Of a stretch of 64,000 nucleotides of DNA, positions 42,649-50,892 are shown piece by piece (within the stretch, counting starts at the first letter, position 1; the number at the start of each line of letters is the position of its first letter). A program made the position numbers and the translations under genes. The stretch is from Bauldia sp963759235 (lineage in GTDB: Bacteria > Pseudomonadota > Alphaproteobacteria > Rhizobiales > Kaistiaceae), in contig CAVWYO010000005.1 in the NCBI GenBank assembly GCA_963759235.1, positions 248,001 to 312,000 on the forward strand. Reading direction: 5' to 3'. Under the pieces are notes generated by a model, which was not told where the DNA came from, did no database searches, and saw nothing but the letters and a program-made list of their open reading frames with translations.

Positions 42649-42730
42649 ATTGCTCGTCGCTTCTTTGCAAGCTGCGTTCTTCCACGCCACCATACCCCAG
42701 ATAGGCACATACGCCAAGGGGATATATGCG

Positions 42731-43069
42731 GTAGATCGTCTTCGGTTGATCGATGAACAGGTCATAGATCGGTTCAGGGTCGTGCGTTTGGTATTGGCCC
42801 AGGGCCGAGGTCAGACTGTCGAAGTCGACTTGGTAGCCCGAGGCATCGAGCTGCAACGTTTGGCCGCTGTAGGCCTTGAAGCCGGTGACCGTTCCGCCGG
42901 AGATTGCGCCGGCGTCGTCGAGTTGGAAGGTGCCTGTGAAGACGGTCTCGAAGCTGCCCTTGGTCAGCGTGAAGCCCGTCTCGCTGATGTCGGTGACGGT
43001 GTCGTAGGCGAGGCTCCCGAAAAGGGCCGAACCGTATTCGCTGTCGATATTCCAGATAATCTTCGTCAT
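42731..43069 (-). pseudogene. RTX protein, 5' part (cut by IS1595-type element)
   Basis: The first 113 codons (MTKIIWNIDSEYGSALFG...) form the N-terminal domain of the RTX protein up to DQPKTIY, where the IS starts. The N-terminal segment GTVTGFKAYSGQTLQLDASGY is clearly paralogous to that of the next RTX gene upstream (GTITGFKVYDGKTLLLDASGY). Read without the IS, the two parts give a 293-residue protein. It starts 98 bp after the neighbouring RTX gene, suggesting an operon. Confidence 0.9.
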
Positions 43070-43167
43070 GATCGTCTCCTTGGAACGGATCTTCTGAGAG
43101 ATGCGACCGTGCCCCGGGTCGCTGTTAACGACTGCGCTTGCCGGTAGGGGACCGTCCGGGGAGGGGG

Positions 43168-44057
43168 TTAGAAGACCAGGAAATCGTCGTGGCTGAGGTC
43201 CGGCGCGCCCTTGAGTATCGCCAGCTTCACGGTGTCGTATTGGCTGCCGCTACCGTCACGGTCGTAGAAGAGGGCGCCGGTCTTGTCGTTGTAGATGACC
43301 CGGTCGTTGGCGTCGTCGGGGCCGTTGCCGACGTGGAAATACTTGGACTTCAGGTCGCCGGCGCCGCCGATCCCCTTGAAGATTTCGTGGTCGAACTGAA
43401 TCTCGTCCTTGCCGACGGTGAAGTCGGTGATCTTGTCGAGGTGAGTCCCCCGATTTGTCCGTCGAAGACGAAGGCGTCCTTGCCGGCCCCGCCGGTCAGG
43501 ATGTTCTTGCCGTCGAAGCCTGCGAGCCAGTCGGCGCCCTTGCCGCCCTGGATGACGTCGTTGCCCGTGTAACCAATGATTTGATCCTTTCCGCTGCCGC
43601 CCGAAATGAAATCGTGTCCTGGCGTCCCGAGGATGTAGTCGTCGCCGCCGCGCCCGTGAATCTCGGACGACACGAAGCCGCCAACGAGGTCGTCGTTGCC
43701 GTTCGAGCCGTGAATGGTCATGCTGTCGCCGAGAAGAAGGTTGAGGAGGGCACTTCCGTCGCCAGCCTTGGCGCCGAGGACCGCTAGGTTCCAGTGCAGC
43801 AGGCTGATGGAATAGCCGCTGGCGTCGAGGAGCAGGGTCTTGCCGTCGTAAACCTTGAAGCCGGTGATCGTGCCGTCGGTTGGCGCGTAGTCGCCGTTGT
43901 CGGTGAACGTCCCCTCAAAAATGACTTTCGCCCCGCCGGGTATGGTCATGACATAGTCGGTGGTCGACCAGTTCGTCGGTGTGCCGTCGAGCACCGTTTC
44001 GATGAATCCGTCGAGTTGGTGATTCCCGTTGGGGTGCTCTAGGTTCCAGGTAAACAT
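43168..44057 (-). pseudogene. RTX protein, paralogue of the IS-interrupted one, apparent -1 frameshift
   Basis: The start at 44057 (MFTWNLEHPNGNHQ) follows GGTGGAGGA; an earlier start at 44147 is less likely. A ~120-residue beta-rich N-terminal domain leads to RTX repeats (GSNGNDDLVGGFVSSEIHGRGGDDYILGTPGHDFISGGSGKD). The frame is lost in the C5 run at 43447-43451. With one base added it continues THLDKITDFTVGKDEIQFD to a TAA at 43168, giving 296 residues and the same C-terminal module as its paralogue. The homopolymer position suggests a sequence error. Confidence 0.85.
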
Positions 44058-44318
44058 CGCGTGGTCCTCCACCAGAGGGCGCCATCCGGACGCCGTGTGG
44101 AGCAGGGTGTATCGCACTGTTATCTCCGAAGCAGTGACGGAGATCACAGATATTTACCGTCTTAGAGCAGAATTCTCCGGCCATATTCCGAAAAAAATAC
44201 GGTAGACCGTTTGTGCCACTCACCCGGATTGGCGGACATTCGCGCGCCCGGCGCGTCTTTGCGAGCGCGGTCGGCTATCATTCGGTCAAACCGAGGCGAT
44301 CCCGGGCGGAGCAAGCAA

Positions 44319-45851
44319 ATGAAGGAAATCCTGGAGGAACTGGAAGCGCGCCGTGCCCGTGCCCGCGAGGGCGGTGGCGAGGCGCGGATCGCGGCACAGC
44401 ACCGGCTCGGCAAGCTCACCGCGCGCGAGCGGATCGAGGTGCTTCTCGACGACGGATCGTTCGAGGAATACGGCATGTATGTCGAGCACCGCGCCACCGA
44501 CTTCCGTATGGCGGAGCGGAAGGTCGCCGGCGACGGGGTGGTGACCGGCTGGGGCACGGTCAACGGCCGCCCGGTCTTCGTCTTCGCCAAGGATTTCACC
44601 GTCTTCGGCGGCTCGCTGTCGGAGGCCCATGCCGAAAAGATCCAGCGCGTCCAGGACATGGCGTTGAAGAACGGCGCTCCGATCATCGGCCTTTACGACG
44701 CCGGCGGCGCCCGCATCCAGGAGGGGGTGGCGGCGCTTGCCGGCTACGCCGAGGTGTTTCAGCGGAACGTGCTCGCCTCCGGCGTCGTCCCGCAGATTTC
44801 GGTGATCATGGGGCCGTGCGCCGGCGGCGACGTCTATTCGCCGGCGATGACCGACTTCATCTTCATGGTGCGCGGCACCAGCTACATGTTCGTCACCGGA
44901 CCGGACGTGGTGAAGACCGTCACCAACGAGACGGTGACGCCGGAGGAGCTCGGCGGCGCCACCGTCCACACCACCCGCTCGGCGATCGCCGACGGTGCCT
45001 ATGACAACGACGTCGAGGCGCTCGCCGAAATGCGCCGGCTGATCGACTTCCTGCCCTTGTCGAACCGCATGCCGGCGCCGGAGATCGAGACCGCCGATCC
45101 GGCGACGCGCGACGAGCCGTCCCTCGACCGGCTTATCCCGGACAGCGCCCACAAGCCCTATGACATCAAGGAGCTGATCCTCAAGGTCGCCGACGAGGGC
45201 GATTTCTTCGAGATCGGCGCCGCCTTCGCCGGCAATATCGTCACCGGCTTCGGCCGCATCGAGGGCCGCACCGTCGGCTTCGTTGCCAATCAGCCGATGG
45301 TGCTCGCCGGCGTCCTCGATTCCGATGCCTCGCGGAAAGCCGCGCGCTTCGTCCGCTTCTGCGACTGCTTCTCGATTCCGCTGGTCACCTTCGTCGACGT
45401 GCCGGGCTTCCTGCCGGGCACCGCGCAGGAATATGGCGGCCTGATCAAGCACGGCGCCAAGCTGCTCTTTGCCTATTGCGAGGCCACCGTGCCGAAGGTC
45501 ACCGTCATCACCCGCAAGGCCTATGGCGGCGCCTATGACGTCATGGCCTCGAAGCACCTGCGCGGCGACGTCAACTATGCCTGGCCGACGGCCGAGATCG
45601 CGGTGATGGGCGCCAAGGGCGCGGTCGAGATACTCTACCGCAAGGAGGCGGGCGACCCGGAGAAGATCGCCGAGCGGGCGCGGGAATACGAGGCGCGGTT
45701 CATGTCACCCTTCGTCGCCGCCGAACGCGGCTATATCGACGAGGTGATCAGCCCGCATTCCACCCGCCACCGCGTGGCCCGCGCGCTGAGGCTGCTGCGC
45801 AGCAAAGCGCTGGAGAACCCCTGGAAGAAGCACGACAACATTCCGTTGTGA
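44319..45851 (+). CDS. pccB: propionyl-CoA carboxylase beta chain (carboxyltransferase)
   Basis: The 510-residue protein is the usual size and sequence of PccB: MKEILEELEARRARAREGGG, the acyl-CoA oxyanion region GGARIQEGVAAL, GPCAGGDVYSPAMTDF, and the second half VDVPGFLPGTAQEYGGLIKHGAKLL and AYGGAYDVMASKHLRGD. It transfers CO2 from carboxybiotin to propionyl-CoA, making methylmalonyl-CoA. The biotin carboxylase subunit is not in this window. The upstream part of the open frame is not homologous; the ATG at 44319 fits. It is convergent with the urea-channel gene. Confidence 0.95.
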   Translation: MKEILEELEARRARAREGGGEARIAAQHRLGKLTARERIEVLLDDGSFEEYGMYVEHRATDFRMAERKVAGDGVVTGWGTVNGRPVFVFAKDFTVFGGSLSEAHAEKIQRVQDMALKNGAPIIGLYDAGGARIQEGVAALAGYAEVFQRNVLASGVVPQISVIMGPCAGGDVYSPAMTDFIFMVRGTSYMFVTGPDVVKTVTNETVTPEELGGATVHTTRSAIADGAYDNDVEALAEMRRLIDFLPLSNRMPAPEIETADPATRDEPSLDRLIPDSAHKPYDIKELILKVADEGDFFEIGAAFAGNIVTGFGRIEGRTVGFVANQPMVLAGVLDSDASRKAARFVRFCDCFSIPLVTFVDVPGFLPGTAQEYGGLIKHGAKLLFAYCEATVPKVTVITRKAYGGAYDVMASKHLRGDVNYAWPTAEIAVMGAKGAVEILYRKEAGDPEKIAERAREYEARFMSPFVAAERGYIDEVISPHSTRHRVARALRLLRSKALENPWKKHDNIPL

Positions 45852-45857
45852 TCGGGG

Positions 45858-46802
45858 TCACGATGTGGGCGGCGCGGTCGGTTGATCGGGCGGATCGAAC
45901 CAGATTCGTTCCAGCCACCCGAGTATCAGAAGCACCCACGTGGCCACCACGAAGGGCGCCGAAAGCGACGGGACGCCGAAGCTGCTGACGACCGGGATGA
46001 GCATGGTGGCGACCAGCGCGCCAAGGATGGCGAGCCTTAGCTTGCTGCCACAAATCACATAGGCCGCGACGGCCGCCAGAACGCCGTTGAATCCGTAGAG
46101 GCCCTGGTCGACGAGGGCCGGATCCATGTTGTGGTAGTAGAAGGCCACCAATGAGCCGATCGCGGCGCCGAGCAGGGCGATCGCCGCGTGGCGGACATTG
46201 CTCAACAGAACACCGCACAAGAAGAGGATACCCGACGGGATCGTCGGCGATAGCGCGCCCTGGCCAAGACTGAGGATCACCGACGTCACCGGTCGGAATG
46301 CGGCTTCCGTCGTGACGGCGCCGGGATTGGCCGGACTGAGAAACTCAAGGAAAGGTTCGAGTTCCCACAGCCCCCAGATGACCAGCAGGAACGGCAGGAT
46401 AAGGAACGGGAAGGGCAGAATGCGCAGGAAGATCCGGACAATGATGACGGTGAGGATCACACAGGCAAGAAGCAGGGCCCACATCTCGAAATCGGTCCAG
46501 CCGACGTCAAAGAACGTCGCAATCGACAAAGCGACGAGGCTGGGATTGAGGCCGGGGAGACCGGCCCCGACCCCCTCACGGTTCGGGTTGCGGAACATGA
46601 AGATCGCGGGCGCGATCAGACCGGCCAACAGAAAATAGACAGCCGCGATCGGCGAATGGACCGCAACGGCAGCAAGGAAGAACAACCCCGTCAGTTCATT
46701 GGTCTGGAAGCAGAGCTGAGAGCAACCACGCAGGACCAGCCGCCAGTACGGCACAGCATCCGGCGCGACCGGGGGAAAAAGGATATCCACTGGCTGTGTC
46801 AT
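45858..46802 (-). CDS. urea channel/transporter (UT family)
   Basis: The 314-residue integral membrane protein has the internal repeat of urea channels, each with an asparagine-bearing motif: LPGLNPSLVALSIATFF in the first half and LYGFNGVLAAVAAYV in the second. The start LRGCSQLCFQTNELTGLFFLAAVA matches the first helix of the family. UT proteins are trimers that conduct urea down its gradient. ATG 46802 was chosen because the upstream extension is basic and unrelated. It follows the DUF1116 gene by 79 bp and may be co-expressed with it. Confidence 0.88.
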   Translation of the reverse strand: MTQPVDILFPPVAPDAVPYWRLVLRGCSQLCFQTNELTGLFFLAAVAVHSPIAAVYFLLAGLIAPAIFMFRNPNREGVGAGLPGLNPSLVALSIATFFDVGWTDFEMWALLLACVILTVIIVRIFLRILPFPFLILPFLLVIWGLWELEPFLEFLSPANPGAVTTEAAFRPVTSVILSLGQGALSPTIPSGILFLCGVLLSNVRHAAIALLGAAIGSLVAFYYHNMDPALVDQGLYGFNGVLAAVAAYVICGSKLRLAILGALVATMLIPVVSSFGVPSLSAPFVVATWVLLILGWLERIWFDPPDQPTAPPTS

Positions 46803-46881
46803 GTGCCGGCGCCGGACATGGTCTCGCTCCTTCCGCCGGGAGCAGTCCGTCGCATGACGGGCCTGACGCCGGGTGAGGCCC

Positions 46882-47610
46882 CTACAATTCCATTTCCTCG
46901 AAGGCCATCGCTGCGCTGACGAAGGCTTCCATCGGCGGGTGGAGGGCACCCGCGCCGGCGGCATATCGGTTCATGTGTCGATTGGCCAGGCCCGAATTGA
47001 TCATCGGACGGATGGTCTTTTCGACGATCTTGAAGATGTCGAATCCCATGGGCGCTCCCCGTCCGTCCAGAGCGGGGATTTTGAAGACATCGCTTTCCGC
47101 CTGGGCGATGTCGTACATTTGCAGCGTGATCCGCGCTGCCTCGCGGGCGGAGGTGAAGATCGTCTTGGCCACGCCTCCGAGGCCGTTTGTTTCGGTGATG
47201 GCGCTGTCGCCCATGTCCCGGCCAACGTCGGACTGAGAGACGCCGGGGGACAACGCTCCCTCGCCAATTTCGGCGAGCCCGGTGAACCATCGGTCGCCCA
47301 ACCCGGAAACCTTGATGCCGAACTCTGTGCCGTTTCGGGCCATGATGGTCACGATGCTGCTGTGCTTGACGTCGCTTCCTGCGGCCGAAATCGCCTTGCA
47401 AGTCGCCATGACGGGATTGAGCGCAAAGAGGGAGTCATTGTGAATCAGTCTGACGATCCTGGTGAGATCGTTCTTGTCATCGCAGTACTTGATCAGGCCT
47501 GGCATCAGCTCTTTTAAAAGAAGCGGCGTCGCAGCATCCATGGTGACATGACAATTGTCTCCCATCAGCAGGGCCCGACCAATGATCGGGATGAAGTCGA
47601 TGTACTCCAC
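46882..47610 (-). CDS. DUF1116 (AllG-like) protein, C-terminal part
   Basis: This 242-residue frame starts at a GTG one codon after the TAA of the preceding frame and is in the same phase. YIDFIPIIGRALLMGDNCHVTMDAATPLL and VMATCKAISAAGSDVKHSSIVTIMARNGTEFGIKVSG are typical of the second half of DUF1116. In E. coli the DUF1116 protein YlbE is reported as AllG, a subunit of the oxamate carbamoyltransferase in ureide breakdown; FdrA (AllF) and AllH partners are missing here. Whether it is made by reinitiation or is dead is open. Confidence 0.75.
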   Translation of the reverse strand: MEYIDFIPIIGRALLMGDNCHVTMDAATPLLLKELMPGLIKYCDDKNDLTRIVRLIHNDSLFALNPVMATCKAISAAGSDVKHSSIVTIMARNGTEFGIKVSGLGDRWFTGLAEIGEGALSPGVSQSDVGRDMGDSAITETNGLGGVAKTIFTSAREAARITLQMYDIAQAESDVFKIPALDGRGAPMGFDIFKIVEKTIRPMINSGLANRHMNRYAAGAGALHPPMEAFVSAAMAFEEMEL

Positions 47611-47613
47611 ATC

Positions 47614-48159
47614 TTAAATCGCCGCATTGAGGGCAGGGGCTAGAACCCGCTCGATCCACTTGAGATGTTCGATGGCTCTGTCCTCGTACACACCGAACCG
47701 AACCGAACTGCCGAGAAAATCGCCGAGGTCGTCGCTAATATTGGAATAGAAACGGCTATCGGACGTCGTATCCTCAACAATGAAGACGGACATGGAAGAC
47801 GTAACTACCCCTGCCATTGGGCCGGCTGCGCAATGGTCGTGACAGCTTTCGATGTCTATTTCGCCCTTCTCAAGACGTTCGATAGCATGTTCTTTGCCGC
47901 TCGCCAGTCCTTCGAACAACATGGCGCCAATAATCGCGCCCTTCATCGCGCCGGATGCTTCTTTCCAGGTTATTGGCGGGCCGGCATGCAAGACGAGGTT
48001 TTCTCGCATATCGGGAATATGATCTTTGGCCTTGCCAACACCAATTACGACCGGACTGGCAAGTTTCATCCGCCTTACGGCTTCCGCGTTGGCTGCCTGG
48101 ATAACCTCAGAAAACGGAGGATTGTTAAATTTTTCTGAAATATCTTTCGTAGAAACCAT
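47614..48159 (-). CDS. DUF1116 (AllG-like) protein, N-terminal part, ends at an in-frame TAA
   Basis: From ATG 48159 (MVSTKDISEKFNNPPFSEVIQAANAEAV), with GGGG upstream, this part encodes 181 residues including SPVVIGVGKAKDHIPDMRENLVLHAGPPI and GPMAGVVTSSMSVFIVEDTTSD, the first half of DUF1116. It ends ...LAPALNAAI-TAA at 47614-47616, after which the frame continues as the second half. Together they span ~425 codons, the normal full-length size. A TTG at 48207 is an alternative start. Base composition is lower in GC than nearby genes, suggesting acquisition. Confidence 0.75.
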   Translation of the reverse strand: MVSTKDISEKFNNPPFSEVIQAANAEAVRRMKLASPVVIGVGKAKDHIPDMRENLVLHAGPPITWKEASGAMKGAIIGAMLFEGLASGKEHAIERLEKGEIDIESCHDHCAAGPMAGVVTSSMSVFIVEDTTSDSRFYSNISDDLGDFLGSSVRFGVYEDRAIEHLKWIERVLAPALNAAI

Positions 48160-48353
48160 AATTGTATCCCCGATTTTGCTTAGAGGCACCGTCGCATCCT
48201 CACTCAAAAATCTTTAATATCAGCAAACATTCCGCCGTGATCGCGGTGAGTTCCCGTAGCGCGGCTGCGCCGGATCGCTAGACTACCTGCAATTGCGCTC
48301 AATTCGATGGCCATGGGCCGCGGGCGCCGGGCCCATCGCGGAGGTCGAGAACA

Positions 48354-49742
48354 ATGATCGACATCATCGTCGTCGGCATTTATCTCGCCGTCATTCTCGC
48401 CATCGGTCTTTGGGCCGGGCGGCAGCAGAAGGATCTGGCGGACTATGCCGTCGTCGGGCGGTCCTACGGATCGCTCATCATCTTCGCCACGATGTCCGCC
48501 TCCTTCATCGGCGGCGGGTTTTCGACCGGCAACGCCCAGAAGGTCTTTCTGTTCGGCATCGCCAATATCGTCGGGCTGTGGGGCTTCAGCCTGAAGGAAA
48601 TCCTGGTGGCGCGCTTCGTCGCGCCGAAGATGGACCGGTTTCCCGATGCCATCTCGGTCGGCGATATCATGGCGACCGCCTACGGCAAGGTCGGCCGCGT
48701 CATCACCGGCCTCTGCGCCCTGTTTCTGTGCACCGGCATCGTCGGCGCCCAAGTCGGCGCCATGGGGATCGTGTTCAACGTCTTCTACGGGATCAACCGG
48801 GATTGGGGCATCGGGCTCGGCTGCGGCATCGTTATCCTCTACACGACGTTTGGCGGCATGCGGGCGGTGGTCGCCACCGACATCGTCCAGTTCGTCATCC
48901 TTGCCGTCGGCATGCCGCTCGTCCTGATCTTCGGCATCAGCTATGTCGGCGGTATCGATGCCCTGATCGCGGCAATTCCGGCCGACCGCATCCAGATCCC
49001 CGGCGCCCATTATCAGTGGCTCGGGCTGATCGCCCTGATCCTGGTGTTCATGTTCGGCGAGACGCTGGTGCCGCCCTATGTGCAGCGCCTCTGCATCGGC
49101 AAGACCGCGGCGACCGCGGCGCGTGGGACGCTGCTGTCGGGGCTGTTCTCGATCCCGTTCTTCGCCATTACCGGCCTCATCGGCCTGGTGGCGCTGGCGA
49201 TCGATCCGACGCTCAATTCCAATCTCGCGATGCCGGATGTCGTGGTCACCGTCATGCCGCCGGTGCTCAAGGGCCTGGTCATCGCGGCGGTCATTTCGAT
49301 CGTGATGTCGTCGGCGGATTCCTTCCTCAATTCGGCGTCGATCGCCTTCATCAACGACATCCTCGCGCCGTTGCGCGCGCGGCCGCTCCCGCCGCGTCAA
49401 TCGCTGCGGCTGGCGATGATCGTCACATTCGCCGTCGGTGCTCTCTCGGTGTTCTTTGCCCTGACCATCGAGAGCATCCTCGACATCCTCATCTACGCCT
49501 ACACCTACTGGGCGCCGGTCGTCCTGGTGCCGCTGGTCGCCACGGTCTACGGCTTCCGCAAGGGCGTTGCCGGCTTCGTCGCCGGCGCGCTGACCGGGCT
49601 GTTCGCCGCCTTGATATGGGACGACGTCCTCCACCAGCCCGGACAGATCGCCGGGCTGGTCGTCGGGGTGTTCGCCAATTTTGTGGTTTTCTCTCTGATG
49701 CCGGAGGCCCGAGACGTCGCCGCCGAGGTGGCCGCAGACTGA
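48354..49742 (+). CDS. sodium:solute symporter family protein (SSS family)
   Basis: This 462-residue protein has about 13 membrane segments and the SSS pattern: IYLAVILAIGLWAGRQQKDLADYAVVGRS at the start, ATMSASFIGGGFSTGNAQKVF and ISIVMSSADSFLNSASIAFINDI near the C-terminal third, where the Na2 site lies. Substrate could be an organic anion, amino acid or osmolyte; it is not predictable. Proximity to the urea channel on the other strand may hint at a nitrogen compound. Monocistronic. Confidence 0.88.
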   Translation: MIDIIVVGIYLAVILAIGLWAGRQQKDLADYAVVGRSYGSLIIFATMSASFIGGGFSTGNAQKVFLFGIANIVGLWGFSLKEILVARFVAPKMDRFPDAISVGDIMATAYGKVGRVITGLCALFLCTGIVGAQVGAMGIVFNVFYGINRDWGIGLGCGIVILYTTFGGMRAVVATDIVQFVILAVGMPLVLIFGISYVGGIDALIAAIPADRIQIPGAHYQWLGLIALILVFMFGETLVPPYVQRLCIGKTAATAARGTLLSGLFSIPFFAITGLIGLVALAIDPTLNSNLAMPDVVVTVMPPVLKGLVIAAVISIVMSSADSFLNSASIAFINDILAPLRARPLPPRQSLRLAMIVTFAVGALSVFFALTIESILDILIYAYTYWAPVVLVPLVATVYGFRKGVAGFVAGALTGLFAALIWDDVLHQPGQIAGLVVGVFANFVVFSLMPEARDVAAEVAAD

Positions 49743-49799
49743 GCCGGCGGGAAAAGACCGAGGCGTCGGCGGGCGAAGGCCCGTGCTTCACTTCACGCG

Positions 49800-50131
49800 C
49801 TACAGCAGCAGTTCGACCCGAACTCCCATTCGTTCCGCAATCTCCGCCATCGACCGGTCCAGCGTCACCAATTCGGTCGTCTCACGCCGCGCCAGGGCGA
49901 GATAGATGCAGTCGTACATCGAATGGTTTGCCGTCTTGGCGATCCGCAGGGCCTCGACGACGAGGTCGGCGCTAGGCACCAATCTCGCGAAATTCGCCGG
50001 CAGCGTCTCGAGGATCGTGATTGCCTCTTCGAGCTCAACGTGGCCGTGCTGCAGATAGCGCCACAGGGCGTTGCCGACTTCCGCGGCAATCAGCTCGGGC
50101 GCGATGAGGTCGGCCTGCTCTTGCCACGGTG
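49800..50131 (-). pseudogene. PIN-domain (VapC-like) toxin remnant lacking its N-terminus
   Basis: Read on the minus strand the frame gives QEQADLIAPELIAAEVGNALWRYLQHGHVELEEAITILETLP..., then SMYDCIYLALARRETTELVTLDRSMAEIAERMGV. This is the middle and end of a VapC-type ribonuclease. The start, which should carry the first catalytic aspartate (DxS motif), is missing: the frame is closed by a TGA near 50150 and no start codon precedes the homologous part. The break lies exactly at the promoter of the divergent VapBC module. It is probably non-functional. Confidence 0.8.
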
Positions 50132-50134
50132 GTC

Positions 50135-50169
50135 TTGAACCTCGACATCAGATGCACTAGCATCTGATG
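50135..50169 (+). promoter_or_regulatory. vapBC promoter with palindromic operator
   Basis: TTGAAC (50135-50140), 17 bp and TAGCAT (50158-50163) form a promoter whose -10 lies in a perfect 10-bp inverted repeat, CATCAGATGC (50146-50155) and GCATCTGATG (50160-50169). The antitoxin ATG follows at 50171, so the transcript is nearly leaderless. This is the expected VapB autoregulatory site. Confidence 0.8.
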
Positions 50170-50170
50170 T

Positions 50171-50434
50171 ATGCGCACCACGCTCGACATCGACGACGAC
50201 GTTCTTCAGCTGGTCAAGGACGTCGCTGCGGCCCGGAAGCAGACCGCCGGGAAGGTGATTTCCGATCTTGCGCGGGAGGCACTCACCCGGCCGGCCGGAA
50301 AACGCGAATTGGTGATTCAGGACGGGTTCCCTCTCCTCAAACGCACCGGAGCTGTCGTCACGCCTGAGCTCGTCGATCGGCTTCTCTATCAGGCGGACCT
50401 TGAGGATGCAGGCTTGAAGCCCGACGGCGATTGA
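50171..50434 (+). CDS. VapB-type antitoxin
   Basis: The 87-residue protein (MRTTLDIDDDVLQLVKDVAAARKQTAGKVISDLAREALTR) has the ribbon-helix-helix DNA-binding N-terminus and a C-terminal toxin-binding tail. It overlaps the toxin start (TTGATG). Ribbon-helix-helix type antitoxins pair with PIN toxins. Confidence 0.87.
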   Translation: MRTTLDIDDDVLQLVKDVAAARKQTAGKVISDLAREALTRPAGKRELVIQDGFPLLKRTGAVVTPELVDRLLYQADLEDAGLKPDGD

Positions 50435-50859
50435 TGCGCGCACTTCTTGACGTGAATGCGCTCATTGCGATGTCGGACGAAGACCACCTCTTCAACGTTT
50501 CCGTTCGTCGTTGGTGGATTGGCTGGGAGGGTGGATGGGCGTCGTGCCCGCTTACCGAGAACGGGTTTTTGAGGATACTCTCGCAGCCGAGCTACACGAA
50601 GCCGATGTCGATGACGGAGGCAATGGACCTGCTGGACATCGCCATTGGCTTGGGAAAGCATGAATTCTGGCCGGATGACCTTTCTCTGATCGACGGGGCG
50701 CGCATTGACCGTCGCCATGTGCTCGGCCCGAAGCAACTCACCGACATCTACCTGCTTGCCCTTGCGGTGAAGCACGGCGGCCGGCTCATCACCTTCGATC
50801 GCGGAATCCCGCTCGCCGCCGTTCGGGGGGCGACGCCGGAGCATGTCGTCACTCTTTAG
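50434..50859 (+). CDS. VapC-type PIN-domain ribonuclease toxin
   Basis: The 141-residue PIN protein shows the acidic cluster: D6 in RALLDVNALIA, E in LTENGFLRIL, D in LTDIYLLALAVKHGG and D in LITFDRGIP. These bind Mg2+ for RNA cleavage; in related toxins the target is tRNA or rRNA. It overlaps vapB by one base and completes a type II toxin-antitoxin module that is intact, unlike the relic next door. Confidence 0.88.
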   Translation: MRALLDVNALIAMSDEDHLFNVSVRRWWIGWEGGWASCPLTENGFLRILSQPSYTKPMSMTEAMDLLDIAIGLGKHEFWPDDLSLIDGARIDRRHVLGPKQLTDIYLLALAVKHGGRLITFDRGIPLAAVRGATPEHVVTL

Positions 50860-50892
50860 CCGGGGCCCACCGAGGCTGTCCGCAGGACGCGA

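Larger units (their letters stand above)
41015..42730 (+). mobile_element. complete IS1595-family insertion sequence with passenger genes
   Basis: The element is 1716 bp. Its ends share CGCATATATCCCCTTG followed by (A/G)CGTATGT, about 25 bp of inverted repeat (41015-41039 and 42706-42730). The 8-bp direct repeat GTAGATCG flanks it (41007-41014 and 42731-42738), the length usual for IS1595. It encodes the transposase on the plus strand and two passenger genes on the minus strand. The right half is markedly lower in GC than the chromosome. It is inserted in an RTX gene; excision with one duplication copy restores the frame, so insertion looks recent. Confidence 0.95.

Noticed and set aside
42277..47616. 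Reassigned TAA codon, suggested by two in-frame TAA stops both preceded by ATT
   Set aside because: TAA ends other genes in the window normally (for example rpsL and rpoC), so a genome-wide reassignment is excluded; local mutation or sequence error is simpler.
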